NCBI GenBank assembly: GCA_964497615.1
Contig: CAZCEC010000016.1
Coordinates: 1-64,000 of the forward strand
Direction: 5' to 3'
Length of the DNA stretch: 64,000 nt
DNA from: CAZCEC01 sp964497615
Lineage (GTDB): Bacteria; Chloroflexota; Anaerolineae; Anaerolineales; UBA6663
The position numbers and the translations under genes are program-made. Shown here piece by piece: positions 17,801 to 25,896 of the stretch (its first letter is position 1; the number at the start of each line of letters is the position of its first letter). The notes under the pieces were generated by a model, which saw nothing but the letters and a program-made list of their open reading frames with translations, searched no databases and had not been told where the DNA came from.

Positions 17801-18149
17801 GCCGCTGGTAGGAGCCAAAGATGCTGGCCTGCGGCGCCACCGAAAACACCGTGGCGATCAGATAGACCACCACCAACCCAACCACCGGCAGCACCAGCGG
17901 CACGCGCAGCATCCCGGCCAGCGAGGCGTGCTGGCTGCGGGCGGCGCTGAAGCGGGCGCCGCCTTCGCTCGCCAGCTTGACCAGCCAGGCCGCCAGCGCG
18001 ATCAGCGCCAGCGACCGCATCAGGGTGATCTTGTCTGGCTCAAAAACGCGCGACGAGAAGATGTTGAAGAACAGCGGGGTGACGATCAGGCCGATGATCC
18101 AGGCGGCCTCCATCACCCCCTCGCAAAATCGGCTCAAGCGGTTGGGCAT
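14886..18149 (-). CDS. Wzy/WaaL-type O-antigen ligase or polymerase fused to TPR domain
   Basis: The product is 1087 residues. The N-terminal 750 or so residues are polytopic. A periplasmic-loop region carries RSHNETFDALAFTGLLGL and, further upstream, IGYGPEALYVAYNRF, both typical of the Wzy_C/WaaL ligase family. The last 280 residues are TPR-like helical repeats (for example ALALAPNEDYYYLFLGRAY and the AIGVYQQSLEKG unit). Such enzymes polymerise or transfer lipid-linked glycan at the outer face of the membrane. It is much longer than standard ligases of 400-450 residues. It follows the GT4 gene ending at 18181 by 31 bp. Confidence 0.85.
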   Translation of the reverse strand: MPNRLSRFCEGVMEAAWIIGLIVTPLFFNIFSSRVFEPDKITLMRSLALIALAAWLVKLASEGGARFSAARSQHASLAGMLRVPLVLPVVGLVVVYLIATVFSVAPQASIFGSYQRLQGTFTTFSYLVLFAVVAGNLRRRAQVERAITIAIITSLPVSLYGIIQHYQLDPLPWGGDTTLRVTANMGNAIFLGAYLIMTAPVVLGRVVTSFHGILTDNDPQRLPFNVTRAALYIFILAVNLVAIWFTSSRGPWLGLLAGLFFFFVLLSLHWRARALTLSTIGIAALLAVFLGVLNIPGGPLESVRQMPGIGRLGQVFETEGGTGRVRVLIWEGVIDLMTPHTPLEFPDGSVDRWNAIRPLIGYGPEALYVAYNRFYPPDLAHYEARNASPDRSHNETFDALAFTGLLGLVVYMTLFVAVFYYSLKWLGLVTTARRRAVFVGLVTGGGLVSAVGFIIWQGPEFFGVGLPFGMLLGLLIFLTLYAVVGLPRAAKGEAAGAPNGPEPWRAIAMIGLISAIVAHFTEIHFGIAIVSTRTHFWVYAGLLFVLGYIWPTLPAEAEPATATVDRPARPYRRGRASARIASTPERRPTSEEWGPVLVGAMLIAAVLITLGFDFMTNNNRSTQAARILIDALTILPRAGEGTRSYAILGLMLITWLGGGTLALLEEPQTMRGRRLWSTLAAGLGLSFGVTMIGWIAMTTHLATIAAIVPQDLDQLIGSANAVAGTLSVFYVLIALTLLGMAAALVVETPLMGTGRAGQRGRGLISQSPVAILAYVTLPVLAVLASVFLNMQVIQADVIYKTGLQFDDTGQPQAAIPLFQRALALAPNEDYYYLFLGRAYLNATNTLAEESQRDILLSDAEQQLHVARRLNPLNTDHTANLARLNRRWAELSADAALRAQRAQTSHNYYAAAVALSPANAGLWNEWAALAFQVSNDAATAQEKLDQSFAIDPIYDQTFLLQGDLYAWQARMATETEAQQALFQQAIDTYQEGLAVAEARGTPGGSLRLNLAQAYIGTGRLAEAIGVYQQSLEKGDTVASPWQVYLAISELYAQLGDIGQARANAELSLQAAPETDKPNVQAWLDRLPQ

Positions 18150-18157
18150 AGGCGGCT

Positions 18158-18186
18158 ATGTTACCCCGGTCTCACGCAATTCACAA
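18158..18186 (-). promoter_or_regulatory. Possible internal promoter for the ligase gene
   Basis: On the - strand TTGTGA and TAACAT are 17 bases apart, four of six matches each. The -35 box contains the stop codon of the upstream GT4 gene and the -10 box ends eight bases before the ligase ATG, so a transcript would be almost leaderless. Confidence 0.35.
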
Positions 18187-19311
18187 TGGACGGGGCGCGC
18201 TGTCCAGCACCCGCGCGTAGACCGCCTCGATCTCGGCCAGCATGCGCGCCTGCGTGAAGTGCGCGGCCACCCGCGCCTGCCCGGCGGCGCCCATCCGGGC
18301 GCGCAGCGCGGGGTCAGCCAGCAGCCGGTTGATGGCCCCGGCCAGGGCCTCGGGGTCGCGGGGCGGCACCACCAGCCCGGTGCTCTCGTGCTGGTTCACC
18401 CAGGCCACGCCCGTCCCCACATCGCACGAGACCACGGGCCGGCCCGCCGCCATCGCCTCAAGCTGCACAATGGCGAACGCTTCGCTGCGCTCGATGGATG
18501 GCAGCACGAACATATCACTGGCGTGGTACAGGGCCGGCAATTGCTCATCCTGCTCACCCAGGAAGATCACGCGCTCGGCCACGCCTTCGGTCTGCGCCAG
18601 CACTTCCAGGGCGGCGCGGCGGGCGCTGCTCTCGCCCCCGGCCAGCAGGGCGCGCGCCCCCGGTACGTGGCGCATGGCGCGGATGAGGAACTCGACGCCC
18701 TTGTAATAGCGCAATTGGCCCACAAACAGCAGCAGGGGCACGCCGCCGTGCGCTTGCTGGATGGCGGCCACCGCGGCCGGGTCCGCGTGGGCGAACCGCT
18801 CGGCTTGGATGCCGTAAGGCACCACCGTGCAGTGCTCGGCCAGCGGTCTCAGGAACGGCGAGGTCTCCACGTAGCGCGGGCTGGTGGCGATGATGGCATC
18901 GGCGCGGGCCAGGCTGCGGCGCAGCCAGGGCGCATAGAGGCGCAGCATCGTCTTTTGGCGGACGATGTCGCTGTGATACGAGATCACCGTGCGCCGGGCG
19001 CGGCCGAACAGCGCCTGGGCCACATCGCCGACGGGGTAGGGATAATGCAGGTGGGCAATCTCTGGCCGCTCGCGCCACAGGTGCCAGGGCAGGGCCAGGC
19101 TCAACGGCGTGGAGGCAACCGTCCTCAGCCGCCCGGCATAGATGACGCGCACCCCGTGGCGTTGTTCCACCCGCGTGCGCAGGTGCGGCCCGGTGACCAG
19201 CACGGCCACCGTGTGCCCCCGCGCGGCCTGCGCCTCTGCCACCAGGCGCACATGGTTCTCGATGCCGCCCAGGACGGGATAGTAGTCCTTGTAGAGGTGC
19301 AGGATGTTCAC
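18181..19311 (-). CDS. GT4-family glycosyltransferase
   Basis: The product is 376 residues from a GTG that overlaps the upstream stop codon as GTGA; a longer open frame upstream is only a shadow of the neighbour. It has a GT-B fold. The N-terminal domain has HLYKDYYPVLGGIENHV and the donor domain has SIERSEAFAIVQLEAMAAG with the E-x7-E pattern of retaining GT4 enzymes. It probably adds one sugar to the lipid-linked repeat unit at the cytoplasmic face. Donor and acceptor are unknown. Confidence 0.88.
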   Translation of the reverse strand: MNILHLYKDYYPVLGGIENHVRLVAEAQAARGHTVAVLVTGPHLRTRVEQRHGVRVIYAGRLRTVASTPLSLALPWHLWRERPEIAHLHYPYPVGDVAQALFGRARRTVISYHSDIVRQKTMLRLYAPWLRRSLARADAIIATSPRYVETSPFLRPLAEHCTVVPYGIQAERFAHADPAAVAAIQQAHGGVPLLLFVGQLRYYKGVEFLIRAMRHVPGARALLAGGESSARRAALEVLAQTEGVAERVIFLGEQDEQLPALYHASDMFVLPSIERSEAFAIVQLEAMAAGRPVVSCDVGTGVAWVNQHESTGLVVPPRDPEALAGAINRLLADPALRARMGAAGQARVAAHFTQARMLAEIEAVYARVLDSAPRPL

Positions 19312-20456
19312 GCGCCCTCGGCTGCCTGTCCCAGCGCCTGGGCATAGACGGCGGCGGTCTGGCGGGCAGCGGCCTCCCAACTGAACTGGGCCGAGCGGGC
19401 CAGGCTGAGCCGCCGCCGCGCATGTAGTTCTTCTGGCGCGGCCAGGGCCGCGCCCATTACGCGGGCCATGTCGCCCTCGTCCAGCGGGTCGAACAGCCAA
19501 CCCGCATCGCCCACCACCTCCGGCAAGGACGAGGCCCGGCTCGCGGCCACCGGCGCGCCGCAAGCCATCGCCTCCAGCGGCGGCAGCCCGAAGCCCTCAT
19601 ACAGCGATGGAAACACAAACAAGTGCGTGCCCGTGTACAGCGCCGGCAGGTCGGCCGCTGCCACCGGCCCGATGAACCGGATGCGGCCTGAGGCGATCGC
19701 GCCGCCTGCCTCGGCCAGGGCGCGCGCCTCGGGGTGCGCGGCCTCCCAGTGCCCGGCGATCACCAGGGGCGGCGGCGAGCCTGGCAAGCCCAGATAGACG
19801 CGCACCAGCCGCGGCAGGTTCTTGTGGGGCTTGTTGCTGCCAAAGAACAGCACATACCGTTCCGGCAGGCCCAACCGGGCGCGCACCCGGTTCACTGCTT
19901 CCGGCGGCTGCGGCGCGAACCCTGGATCGGCGGCTGCCGGCACGACCGTGATCTTGGCGGCAGGCACACGCAGCAGGCGGCGCAAGTCGTCCGCCGCCGA
20001 GCGCGAGTCGGTGAGGATGCGGCTGGCCGCGCGCACCGCCAGGCTCAGGGCTGCCCGCGCCACCAGCCGTGTGCGGGCCGGGAAGGTTTGCGGCAGCACC
20101 AGCGGGATCAGGTCGTGGATGGTGACCACCGTGGGCCGGCCGGGGAGATAGGGCATGAGCATGTAGGGCGAGTGGTAGAGGCTGGCGCCCAGCCGCCCCA
20201 GGGTCCGTGGCACCCACCACTGCTCGGCCAGCGAGAAGTTGGCGGCCTCGCATGCCACGATCTCCACCCCTCGGACGGCCAGTGCCGCAACCACGTAGCG
20301 TGTATTGGGCTGGCGGGGATGGTGCAGCAAGGTGAGCCGCGCGCCGGGGAGCGCCTGCGCCAGCGCGCCGGGCAGGGCGGCGGCCAGGTTGTAGGTGTAG
20401 CGGCCGATGCCCGGAAAGTGATCGTGGATGGCGCGGCCGTCAAGGACGATGCGCAC
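19308..20456 (-). CDS. GT4-family glycosyltransferase
   Basis: The product is 382 residues, a GT-B enzyme. Key stretches are PGIGRYTYNLAAALPG near the N terminus, FFGSNKPHKNLPRLV at the start of the donor domain and SLYEGFGLPPLEAMACGAPV with the E-x7-E motif. It resembles mannosyl- or rhamnosyltransferases of surface glycan loci. The C-terminal end overlaps the next gene by 4 bp, and its own start overlaps the preceding gene by 17 bp. Confidence 0.88.
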   Translation of the reverse strand: MRIVLDGRAIHDHFPGIGRYTYNLAAALPGALAQALPGARLTLLHHPRQPNTRYVVAALAVRGVEIVACEAANFSLAEQWWVPRTLGRLGASLYHSPYMLMPYLPGRPTVVTIHDLIPLVLPQTFPARTRLVARAALSLAVRAASRILTDSRSAADDLRRLLRVPAAKITVVPAAADPGFAPQPPEAVNRVRARLGLPERYVLFFGSNKPHKNLPRLVRVYLGLPGSPPPLVIAGHWEAAHPEARALAEAGGAIASGRIRFIGPVAAADLPALYTGTHLFVFPSLYEGFGLPPLEAMACGAPVAASRASSLPEVVGDAGWLFDPLDEGDMARVMGAALAAPEELHARRRLSLARSAQFSWEAAARQTAAVYAQALGQAAEGA

Positions 20457-21594
20457 CGGGCCCTCGCATCACGGCCTCGTAGACCTGAAGGGTCTGGCGG
20501 GCCGCCGCTTCCCAGGTGAATGTGGCGGCGCGGGCCAGCCCTTGCGCCCGCAGCCGGGCGGACAGCGCGGGGTCGTCCAGTATGCGCCTCAGGGCCTCAG
20601 CCCAGCCGGCCACGCCATGCGGCGGCACAAGCAGCCCTGCCTCGCCCACCACTTCTGGCAGGCTCGCGGCGGTGGAGCATACCACCGGCACCCCGCACGC
20701 CATCGCCTCCAACACGGGCAGCCCAAATCCCTCGAAAAGGGATGGAAACGCGAACACCGATGCGCAGTTGATGAGCGCGGGCAGGTCGGCGTCGGGCACG
20801 TAGCCCGTCAGTGTTACCGCCTCCTGCAAGCCCAAGGCGCGCAGCCGGTCGAAGAAGTCGGCATACAGCCAGCCCTTGCCGCCCGCGATGACGAGACCCG
20901 GCGCAGCAGCACCGTCATCCGCCTGCTGGCGCAGCGCGGCATAGGCTTCGATCAAGGTGATCAGATTCTTGCGCGGCTCGATGGTCCCGACAAATAGGAT
21001 GAACCGCTTCGGCAGTTGGTAGCGTTGCCGCACCTCGGCCAGTGGGTAGGGCGCGGCGATGGGCTGGAAGGCGGCGTCCACACCCTCTGGGATGACGAAC
21101 AACCGATCCGGCGGCACGCGGTAGAGGCGCGCGGCATCCTGGCGCGTGAACTCGGACACGGCGATGACGGCCTGGGCGCGGGCCAGGAAGCGGGGCATCA
21201 TCAAGCGCAGGAATAAGCGATTGCGCGGCAGGTGGTATTGCGGAAAGTGAACGTAGGCCGCATCGTGCAGCGTGAACACGCTGGGCGCATGGCGTAGAAC
21301 CGGCAGCAAGTGCTCGGTGGCGTGAAAGAGATCAATGCCGCTGAAGGCGTGGTCCATCGAGCGCGCCCCAAAGTACGAGGCGGCGGCGCGCAGCCGCCAG
21401 CGCTGGCGCGGCAGTCCCGCCGTGCGCATGGGCAAATCGCTCAGCGGCGGCCGCAGCCGGGACTCACGCGGATCATTAATGAAGGCTGTCAGCGGCTGCC
21501 CCAAACTCAGCAGGGCCTGGGCCAGGCTGGCTGCATAGCGGCCCAGGCCAGCCCGCTCGTGCGCTGCCGCCGAAAGGTCGAGGCACACCCTCAT
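20440..21594 (-). CDS. GT4-family glycosyltransferase
   Basis: The product is 384 residues with the same architecture as its downstream neighbour: GLGRYAASLAQALLS near the N terminus, FVGTIEPRKNLITLIEAYA and SLFEGFGLPVLEAMACGVPV. The similarity in both domains suggests that the two genes arose by duplication. It overlaps the neighbours by 17 bp (3' side) and 4 bp (5' side). It probably acts on the lipid-linked glycan in the cytoplasm; the sugar donor cannot be read from sequence. Confidence 0.88.
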   Translation of the reverse strand: MRVCLDLSAAAHERAGLGRYAASLAQALLSLGQPLTAFINDPRESRLRPPLSDLPMRTAGLPRQRWRLRAAASYFGARSMDHAFSGIDLFHATEHLLPVLRHAPSVFTLHDAAYVHFPQYHLPRNRLFLRLMMPRFLARAQAVIAVSEFTRQDAARLYRVPPDRLFVIPEGVDAAFQPIAAPYPLAEVRQRYQLPKRFILFVGTIEPRKNLITLIEAYAALRQQADDGAAAPGLVIAGGKGWLYADFFDRLRALGLQEAVTLTGYVPDADLPALINCASVFAFPSLFEGFGLPVLEAMACGVPVVCSTAASLPEVVGEAGLLVPPHGVAGWAEALRRILDDPALSARLRAQGLARAATFTWEAAARQTLQVYEAVMRGPGAHRP

Positions 21595-22736
21595 GCCCGG
21601 CGTGCCTCATCCAAAACCTGGGTATAGACCTCTCGCGTCCGCCGGGCGGTACTGGCCCAGTCGTTGGCGCGGGCGTAGCGTTCGGCGTTCGCCAGCAGAT
21701 CGGCGCGGCGGGCTGGATCTTGCGACAAGGCGCGTATCTCGTGCGCCAGGGCCGTGCTGTCGCCGCTGCGGAACAGCGCCGCCGCGCGCGACTGCTCGGC
21801 CACCTCGCGGTGGGCGGCCACATCCGAAAGCAGCAGGGGCGCCGTGTGGTGTGCCAGCCCGGCGCTGAGCGAGTAGGACGTGTCCACACGCGTGTAGGGA
21901 TAGACCAACAGATCGCAGGCGGTCAGGTGGGCAGCGACCTCGGCTTCCGGGAGATAGCCAGTCAACCGGACGCGTTTGCCCAGCCCGAGCGCCTCGATCT
22001 GGCGCAGCAAGGCCGCGCGTACAGGCTCGTCGGCGGGGCGCCGCACGCCCCCGGCAATCAGCAACACAAACGACTCGTCCAGGTTCGCCAATGCGTCCAC
22101 GGCCAGGCTGTGCCCTTTCGCCGCGGTGATGAACCCGAACATGCCGATGATAGTTTTGTCCGCCCACTTCCAGGCGGCCCGCAGTTCTGGCGCACCGCTC
22201 ACGGCCCCAGCCGCCTCGATCCCTGGCGGAATGACGCTGACCCTTTCCCCTGGAAAACCGCGCGCCGTAAGCTGGTCCTTCAAGTGCTGGCTGAGCACGA
22301 TCACGTGCTGGGCGCGGTCAAACATGCCGTGGTTGAGATAGCGCGCATAGGGTCCCAGCCAGCGGTTGTAGAGGGCCCACTTGAATCGGTGCAGGGCCTG
22401 CCGCCGGCCGCGGCCGGGCAGGTTCAGCGGTCCGTCAAAGCTCACGTGCCGTGTCAGCACCAGTGGCCGGCGTATCTCCCGCGCAAAAGCCTCGAAGTGA
22501 TTGTGCCACGGCGTCAGGTAGCCAAAGAAGGTGTACTCATGCTGCACGTGGGCCACGTCGCCTGCGTTCAGCGCCTGGCCCCAGCGCACGTAGTCGGCGC
22601 GGGGATGGGCCTGCCGGTCGAATGGCACCACATTCACGCTGGTGTCTTCCAAGAGGCGCAAGGCGCCCACCAGCTTGGCCGAATAGTCGGCAATGCCGCA
22701 CTGCACCTCCCACGATGAAAACAGGCTGACGCGCAT
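21591..22736 (-). CDS. GT4-family glycosyltransferase
   Basis: The product is 381 residues from the ATG at 22736. The N-terminal region begins MRVSLFSSWEVQCGIADYSA, a pattern typical of this GT4 subgroup (cysteine-glycine-isoleucine-alanine-aspartate-tyrosine). The donor domain contains GMFGFITAAKGHSLAVDAL, but the usual E-x7-E region reads TRVDTSYSLSAGLAHHTAPL, without the paired Glu. It may therefore bind its donor differently. It is coupled to the gene on each side by ATGA-type overlap or a 2-bp gap. Confidence 0.83.
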   Translation of the reverse strand: MRVSLFSSWEVQCGIADYSAKLVGALRLLEDTSVNVVPFDRQAHPRADYVRWGQALNAGDVAHVQHEYTFFGYLTPWHNHFEAFAREIRRPLVLTRHVSFDGPLNLPGRGRRQALHRFKWALYNRWLGPYARYLNHGMFDRAQHVIVLSQHLKDQLTARGFPGERVSVIPPGIEAAGAVSGAPELRAAWKWADKTIIGMFGFITAAKGHSLAVDALANLDESFVLLIAGGVRRPADEPVRAALLRQIEALGLGKRVRLTGYLPEAEVAAHLTACDLLVYPYTRVDTSYSLSAGLAHHTAPLLLSDVAAHREVAEQSRAAALFRSGDSTALAHEIRALSQDPARRADLLANAERYARANDWASTARRTREVYTQVLDEARRA

Positions 22737-22738
22737 GC

Positions 22739-23659
22739 TCAGTTGAAGTCCTGCCGGAGCGGGACCCGTGCGTTTGCCAGCATCCGGCGGTGAAAGGCGA
22801 ATGCCGTCCGGTCGAGGCGCGCGGCTGCCCAGGCCAGCAGCGCCAGCTCCTTGGCGGCCAGCAGGCCCACGATGGCGGCGTATGCCAGCCCGCTGTGATG
22901 CTTGGCGAAGTAATAGGCCAGGCCGTGCTGCGCGGCCCGGTACGCCAGGTCGCTCACCTGGCGGCTGGTGCTGCCCCAGGCGTGGTAGACCTGGGCCTGA
23001 GGAACATAGTACAGGGCATAGCCGGCCTCGCCCAACCGCTTGCACCAGTCCACATCCTCGTAGTAGGCGAAAAACCTGGGATCAAAGCCGCCGGTGCGCT
23101 CGTAGGCCTCGCGTCTCACCAACAACGCCGCGCCCGAAAGCTCCTCCACCCGCGCCACCTGCGAGTAGTCGCGGCCACGCTCCTCATAGAAGTTGCGCCG
23201 CGCCAGCCGATACAGCTTCGTCATGCCCAGAAAGACGCTCCACACCGACGGCAGCTTCCGGCCAGACGGCTGCAAGCTGCCATCGGGGTTCAGCAACTGC
23301 GGACCGCAAGCGCCTGCCTCGGGATGGGCCTGCATGAAGTCTACCAGCGAACCCAGCGCGCCGGGCATGGCCGTCGCATCGGAATTGAGCAGCAGTATGT
23401 ATGCGCCGCGGGCGGCGGCCAAGCCCACGTTGTTTCCGGCGGCGAAGCCCAGGTTGCGTTCGTTGACAATCACGCGCGTATCCGGAAACTCAGCCCCCAC
23501 AGCCGCCACGGTGCCATCCGTGGAGGCATTGTCGATCACCAGCACCTCCATCTCAAGCTCCGGTCCGGCGGCGGCCACAGAGCGCAGACAGGCCAACGTC
23601 AGGTCGCGCGTGTTGTAGCTCAGCACAATGACCGACAGATCGGGCCGCGCGGCGGTCAT
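22739..23659 (-). CDS. GT2-family glycosyltransferase (rhamnosyltransferase-like)
   Basis: The product is 306 residues from the ATG at 23659, which overlaps the upstream stop as ATGA. It has a GT-A fold: the N-terminal SVIVLSYNTRDLTLACLRS strand, VLVIDNASTDGT, and NERNLGFAAGNNVG, with the DxD-like LLLNSDATAMPG. A C-terminal helical region follows, with YYEDVDWCKRLGEAGY around the probable catalytic acidic residues. It is strongly similar in motif order to the GT2 at 24296-25210, and each is preceded by a related methyltransferase. Confidence 0.88.
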   Translation of the reverse strand: MTAARPDLSVIVLSYNTRDLTLACLRSVAAAGPELEMEVLVIDNASTDGTVAAVGAEFPDTRVIVNERNLGFAAGNNVGLAAARGAYILLLNSDATAMPGALGSLVDFMQAHPEAGACGPQLLNPDGSLQPSGRKLPSVWSVFLGMTKLYRLARRNFYEERGRDYSQVARVEELSGAALLVRREAYERTGGFDPRFFAYYEDVDWCKRLGEAGYALYYVPQAQVYHAWGSTSRQVSDLAYRAAQHGLAYYFAKHHSGLAYAAIVGLLAAKELALLAWAAARLDRTAFAFHRRMLANARVPLRQDFN

Positions 23660-24294
23660 GCTTCCGGCGCCAGGTTGAGCACGATCTGATATCCGTTCAG
23701 CGCAGGCCAGAAGCGGAGGAACCGCGGCCGGTACACAGTGGCGGCGGCCGCCACACGATAGCAAGCGTCGCGCGCCATCGCGCGGGCGGTGCGGTGGGTG
23801 AACCAGCGCAGGTGGCTGCGGTCCATAAGGAACCCGTCCGTGTAATCGAACCGGCCCAGCAGCAGGTTGAGGCGGGCGCTCCAGTGCGCGATGTTCGGCA
23901 CCGACAGCAGCACGCGCCCCTCGGCCGCCAGCATGGCGCGGACTTGCCGCAGGGTCTGCCAGGGGTCCACCAGGTGCTCCAGCACATCGGCGAAGATGAC
24001 GGCCTCGTATGGCCCTAGTTCGGCCGCGCGCTCGGCTGCCGCGCGGTCCTCAATACTGCCAATCACGACCGCATCGAAAACCGCCCGCAGCGGGGCCTCG
24101 GCTTCCGCGGCCACCTCCACCGCTACTGCTCGGCACTGCTTGTTGGCCTTAAGCCAGCCGCCAATGACGCCGTCCCCTGGACCCACCTCCAGTATCGTGG
24201 CTCCGGCCGGCACCCAGCCGGCGATGATGGTGCGCGGGTTGTTGCGGTTGTGCGGCTCGAACTGGCCGCCGTACATGCGGGCCTGGGCGGCCAT
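23656..24294 (-). CDS. Class I SAM-dependent methyltransferase
   Basis: The product is 212 residues from the ATG at 24294. SAM-binding motif I is ILEVGPGDGVIGGWL and motif IV region is VIFADVLEHLVDP. The C-terminal half has SVPNIAHWSARLN and MDRSHLRWFTHRTARAM, shared with the methyltransferase at 25214-25891. It lies between two GT2 genes and probably methylates a sugar or glycan intermediate, but the target is unknown. Confidence 0.85.
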   Translation of the reverse strand: MAAQARMYGGQFEPHNRNNPRTIIAGWVPAGATILEVGPGDGVIGGWLKANKQCRAVAVEVAAEAEAPLRAVFDAVVIGSIEDRAAAERAAELGPYEAVIFADVLEHLVDPWQTLRQVRAMLAAEGRVLLSVPNIAHWSARLNLLLGRFDYTDGFLMDRSHLRWFTHRTARAMARDACYRVAAAATVYRPRFLRFWPALNGYQIVLNLAPEA

Positions 24295-24295
24295 G

Positions 24296-25210
24296 TCAGT
24301 GGTCCCGCCGGCTGTCGCGGGGCATGGGCAGCCGCATGATCTGCGCATACTGGCGGCGTGCCGCTCCATTGCGGGCCAGCAGCCAGCGCGGCAGCAGCGC
24401 CGCCACCGTCGCCGCTCGGATGCTCCGTAGCCGCCGCCGTGGGTAGTGGCGGGCGCAAAATGCATACAGCCCGCCGTAGACCCTCAGCAGACGGTCATCA
24501 AGCGGGCTCTGGTTCTCCTGGTGCACCACCACTGCTTCTGGAACAAACATGATCTGCCAGTGGGCTTGCCGCATGCGCCAGCACCACTCCAGGTCTTCGG
24601 CGTATAAGCCTGGGAATAGCTGCTCATCATACAGCCCTACCTGCCGCGCGGCTTCTGGCCGCACGATCAGGCATGCGCCGGAGAGCCAGTCGGCGGCCAG
24701 CGGCTCATCGTGCGGATGGCAGAGCTTCATCCAGCGGCCCGCCCAGCGCCGCCCTCGCAGCAACTGCCACAGCCCCGAGGCCTCCAGGAAGTGCGTCAGC
24801 GGCGTAGGAAAGTCGCGGGCGGATGGCTGCAGCCTGCCATCAGGCCGTTCAAGCCGCGGGCCGGCCACGCCGACGCGCGGGTGGCCATCCATGAACGCCT
24901 TCAGCGCCTTCAGCGCGCCAGGCCGCAGCACCGTGTCCGAGTTGAGCGGCACCCAATAGGCGCCAGTGGCTTGCCTAAGCATCTGGTTCTGGTTGGCCGC
25001 AAAGCCAAGCGGCGCCTGGTTCTGGATGAAGCGGCCGCTGGGCAGCGCCTCGGTCTGCGCCCGCAGCTCAGCCTCGTCGTCCGGTGTGTTGTTGACGACG
25101 AAGACCTCAAGCGCCATGCCGCCAGCAGTGTCTGCGATGGAATTCAGGCATTCAGCCGACAACTTCGGTGTGCGGTGATTGATGATACACAAGCTCAGGT
25201 CAGGCGGCAT
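24296..25210 (-). CDS. GT2-family glycosyltransferase
   Basis: The product is 304 residues. GT-A motifs are LSLCIINHRTPKLSAECLNS, VFVVNNTPDDEAE, QAPLGFAANQNQMLRQ and the DxD-like VPLNSDTVLRPG. The region LYAEDLEWCWRMRQAHW matches the catalytic-base area of rhamnosyltransferase-like GT2 enzymes. The phrase GRLQPSARDFPTPLTHF has a counterpart in the GT2 at 22739. It begins four bases after the upstream methyltransferase stop and ends one base before the downstream methyltransferase start. Confidence 0.87.
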   Translation of the reverse strand: MPPDLSLCIINHRTPKLSAECLNSIADTAGGMALEVFVVNNTPDDEAELRAQTEALPSGRFIQNQAPLGFAANQNQMLRQATGAYWVPLNSDTVLRPGALKALKAFMDGHPRVGVAGPRLERPDGRLQPSARDFPTPLTHFLEASGLWQLLRGRRWAGRWMKLCHPHDEPLAADWLSGACLIVRPEAARQVGLYDEQLFPGLYAEDLEWCWRMRQAHWQIMFVPEAVVVHQENQSPLDDRLLRVYGGLYAFCARHYPRRRLRSIRAATVAALLPRWLLARNGAARRQYAQIMRLPMPRDSRRDH

Positions 25211-25213
25211 GTC

Positions 25214-25891
25214 TCAGGCGATCACTTGGGCCAGACCGGCCTGGATCATGATTTGGTAGCCAAACAATCCCTGCCCCCAGCCCTTTGCCCGTAACCAGCG
25301 GCTCACACGACGCAAGCGTAAGGGGCCTTGCCACGGCAGGCTATAGACAGCTTCTTGCCTCTGAACACGGTAGCCGCAAGACTGCACCATCGCAGCCAAG
25401 GTCTCAACGGTGAACCAGCGCAGGTGCGAGGCATCCATGATGCCGCGTTCGGAGTAGTTGAAGCGGCCCCGTAGCAGCTCCTTGCGTACCGACCAATGGG
25501 CCACGTTGGGCACCGAAATGACCCAGAAACCACTCGGCGCCAGTTGAGTCCGAAGCTGCGTCAGCAGGCGGTCGGGCGAACGAAGATGCTCCAACACATC
25601 ACCAGCCAAGATCACGTCGAACGGCCCGGCAATCCGGTCGAGGACGGCTTGCTCTTCGAGATCGCCGACGATCAAGTCACTGCAAAAGGGCTGGGCCAAA
25701 GCGGCGGCCGCGGGCATCAGTTCGACCCCGCTGACCTGGCAGCGTTTGTGCTCAACCAGCAGGCGCGTGACGTAGCCGGTGGCGCAGCCCAACTCGAGTA
25801 CCCGGCTGTGAGGTGGTATCAGTGACAGGGCCAGCCCCACAGGGTGATTGAGGTCGGTCAACACCGTATCGTCCAGGGTGAGGTCATACAT
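25214..25891 (-). CDS. Class I SAM-dependent methyltransferase
   Basis: The product is 225 residues from the ATG at 25891, five bases after the upstream stop; a GTG five codons earlier would overlap that gene. Motif I is RVLELGCATGYVTRLL and the motif IV region is VILAGDVLEHLRSPDRL. The segments SVPNVAHWSVRKELLRGRF and MDASHLRWFTVETLAAM closely match the paralogue at 23656-24294. The predicted role is methylation of a glycan or nucleotide-sugar intermediate; the target is unknown. Confidence 0.85.
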   Translation of the reverse strand: MYDLTLDDTVLTDLNHPVGLALSLIPPHSRVLELGCATGYVTRLLVEHKRCQVSGVELMPAAAALAQPFCSDLIVGDLEEQAVLDRIAGPFDVILAGDVLEHLRSPDRLLTQLRTQLAPSGFWVISVPNVAHWSVRKELLRGRFNYSERGIMDASHLRWFTVETLAAMVQSCGYRVQRQEAVYSLPWQGPLRLRRVSRWLRAKGWGQGLFGYQIMIQAGLAQVIA

Positions 25892-25896
25892 GGCGC

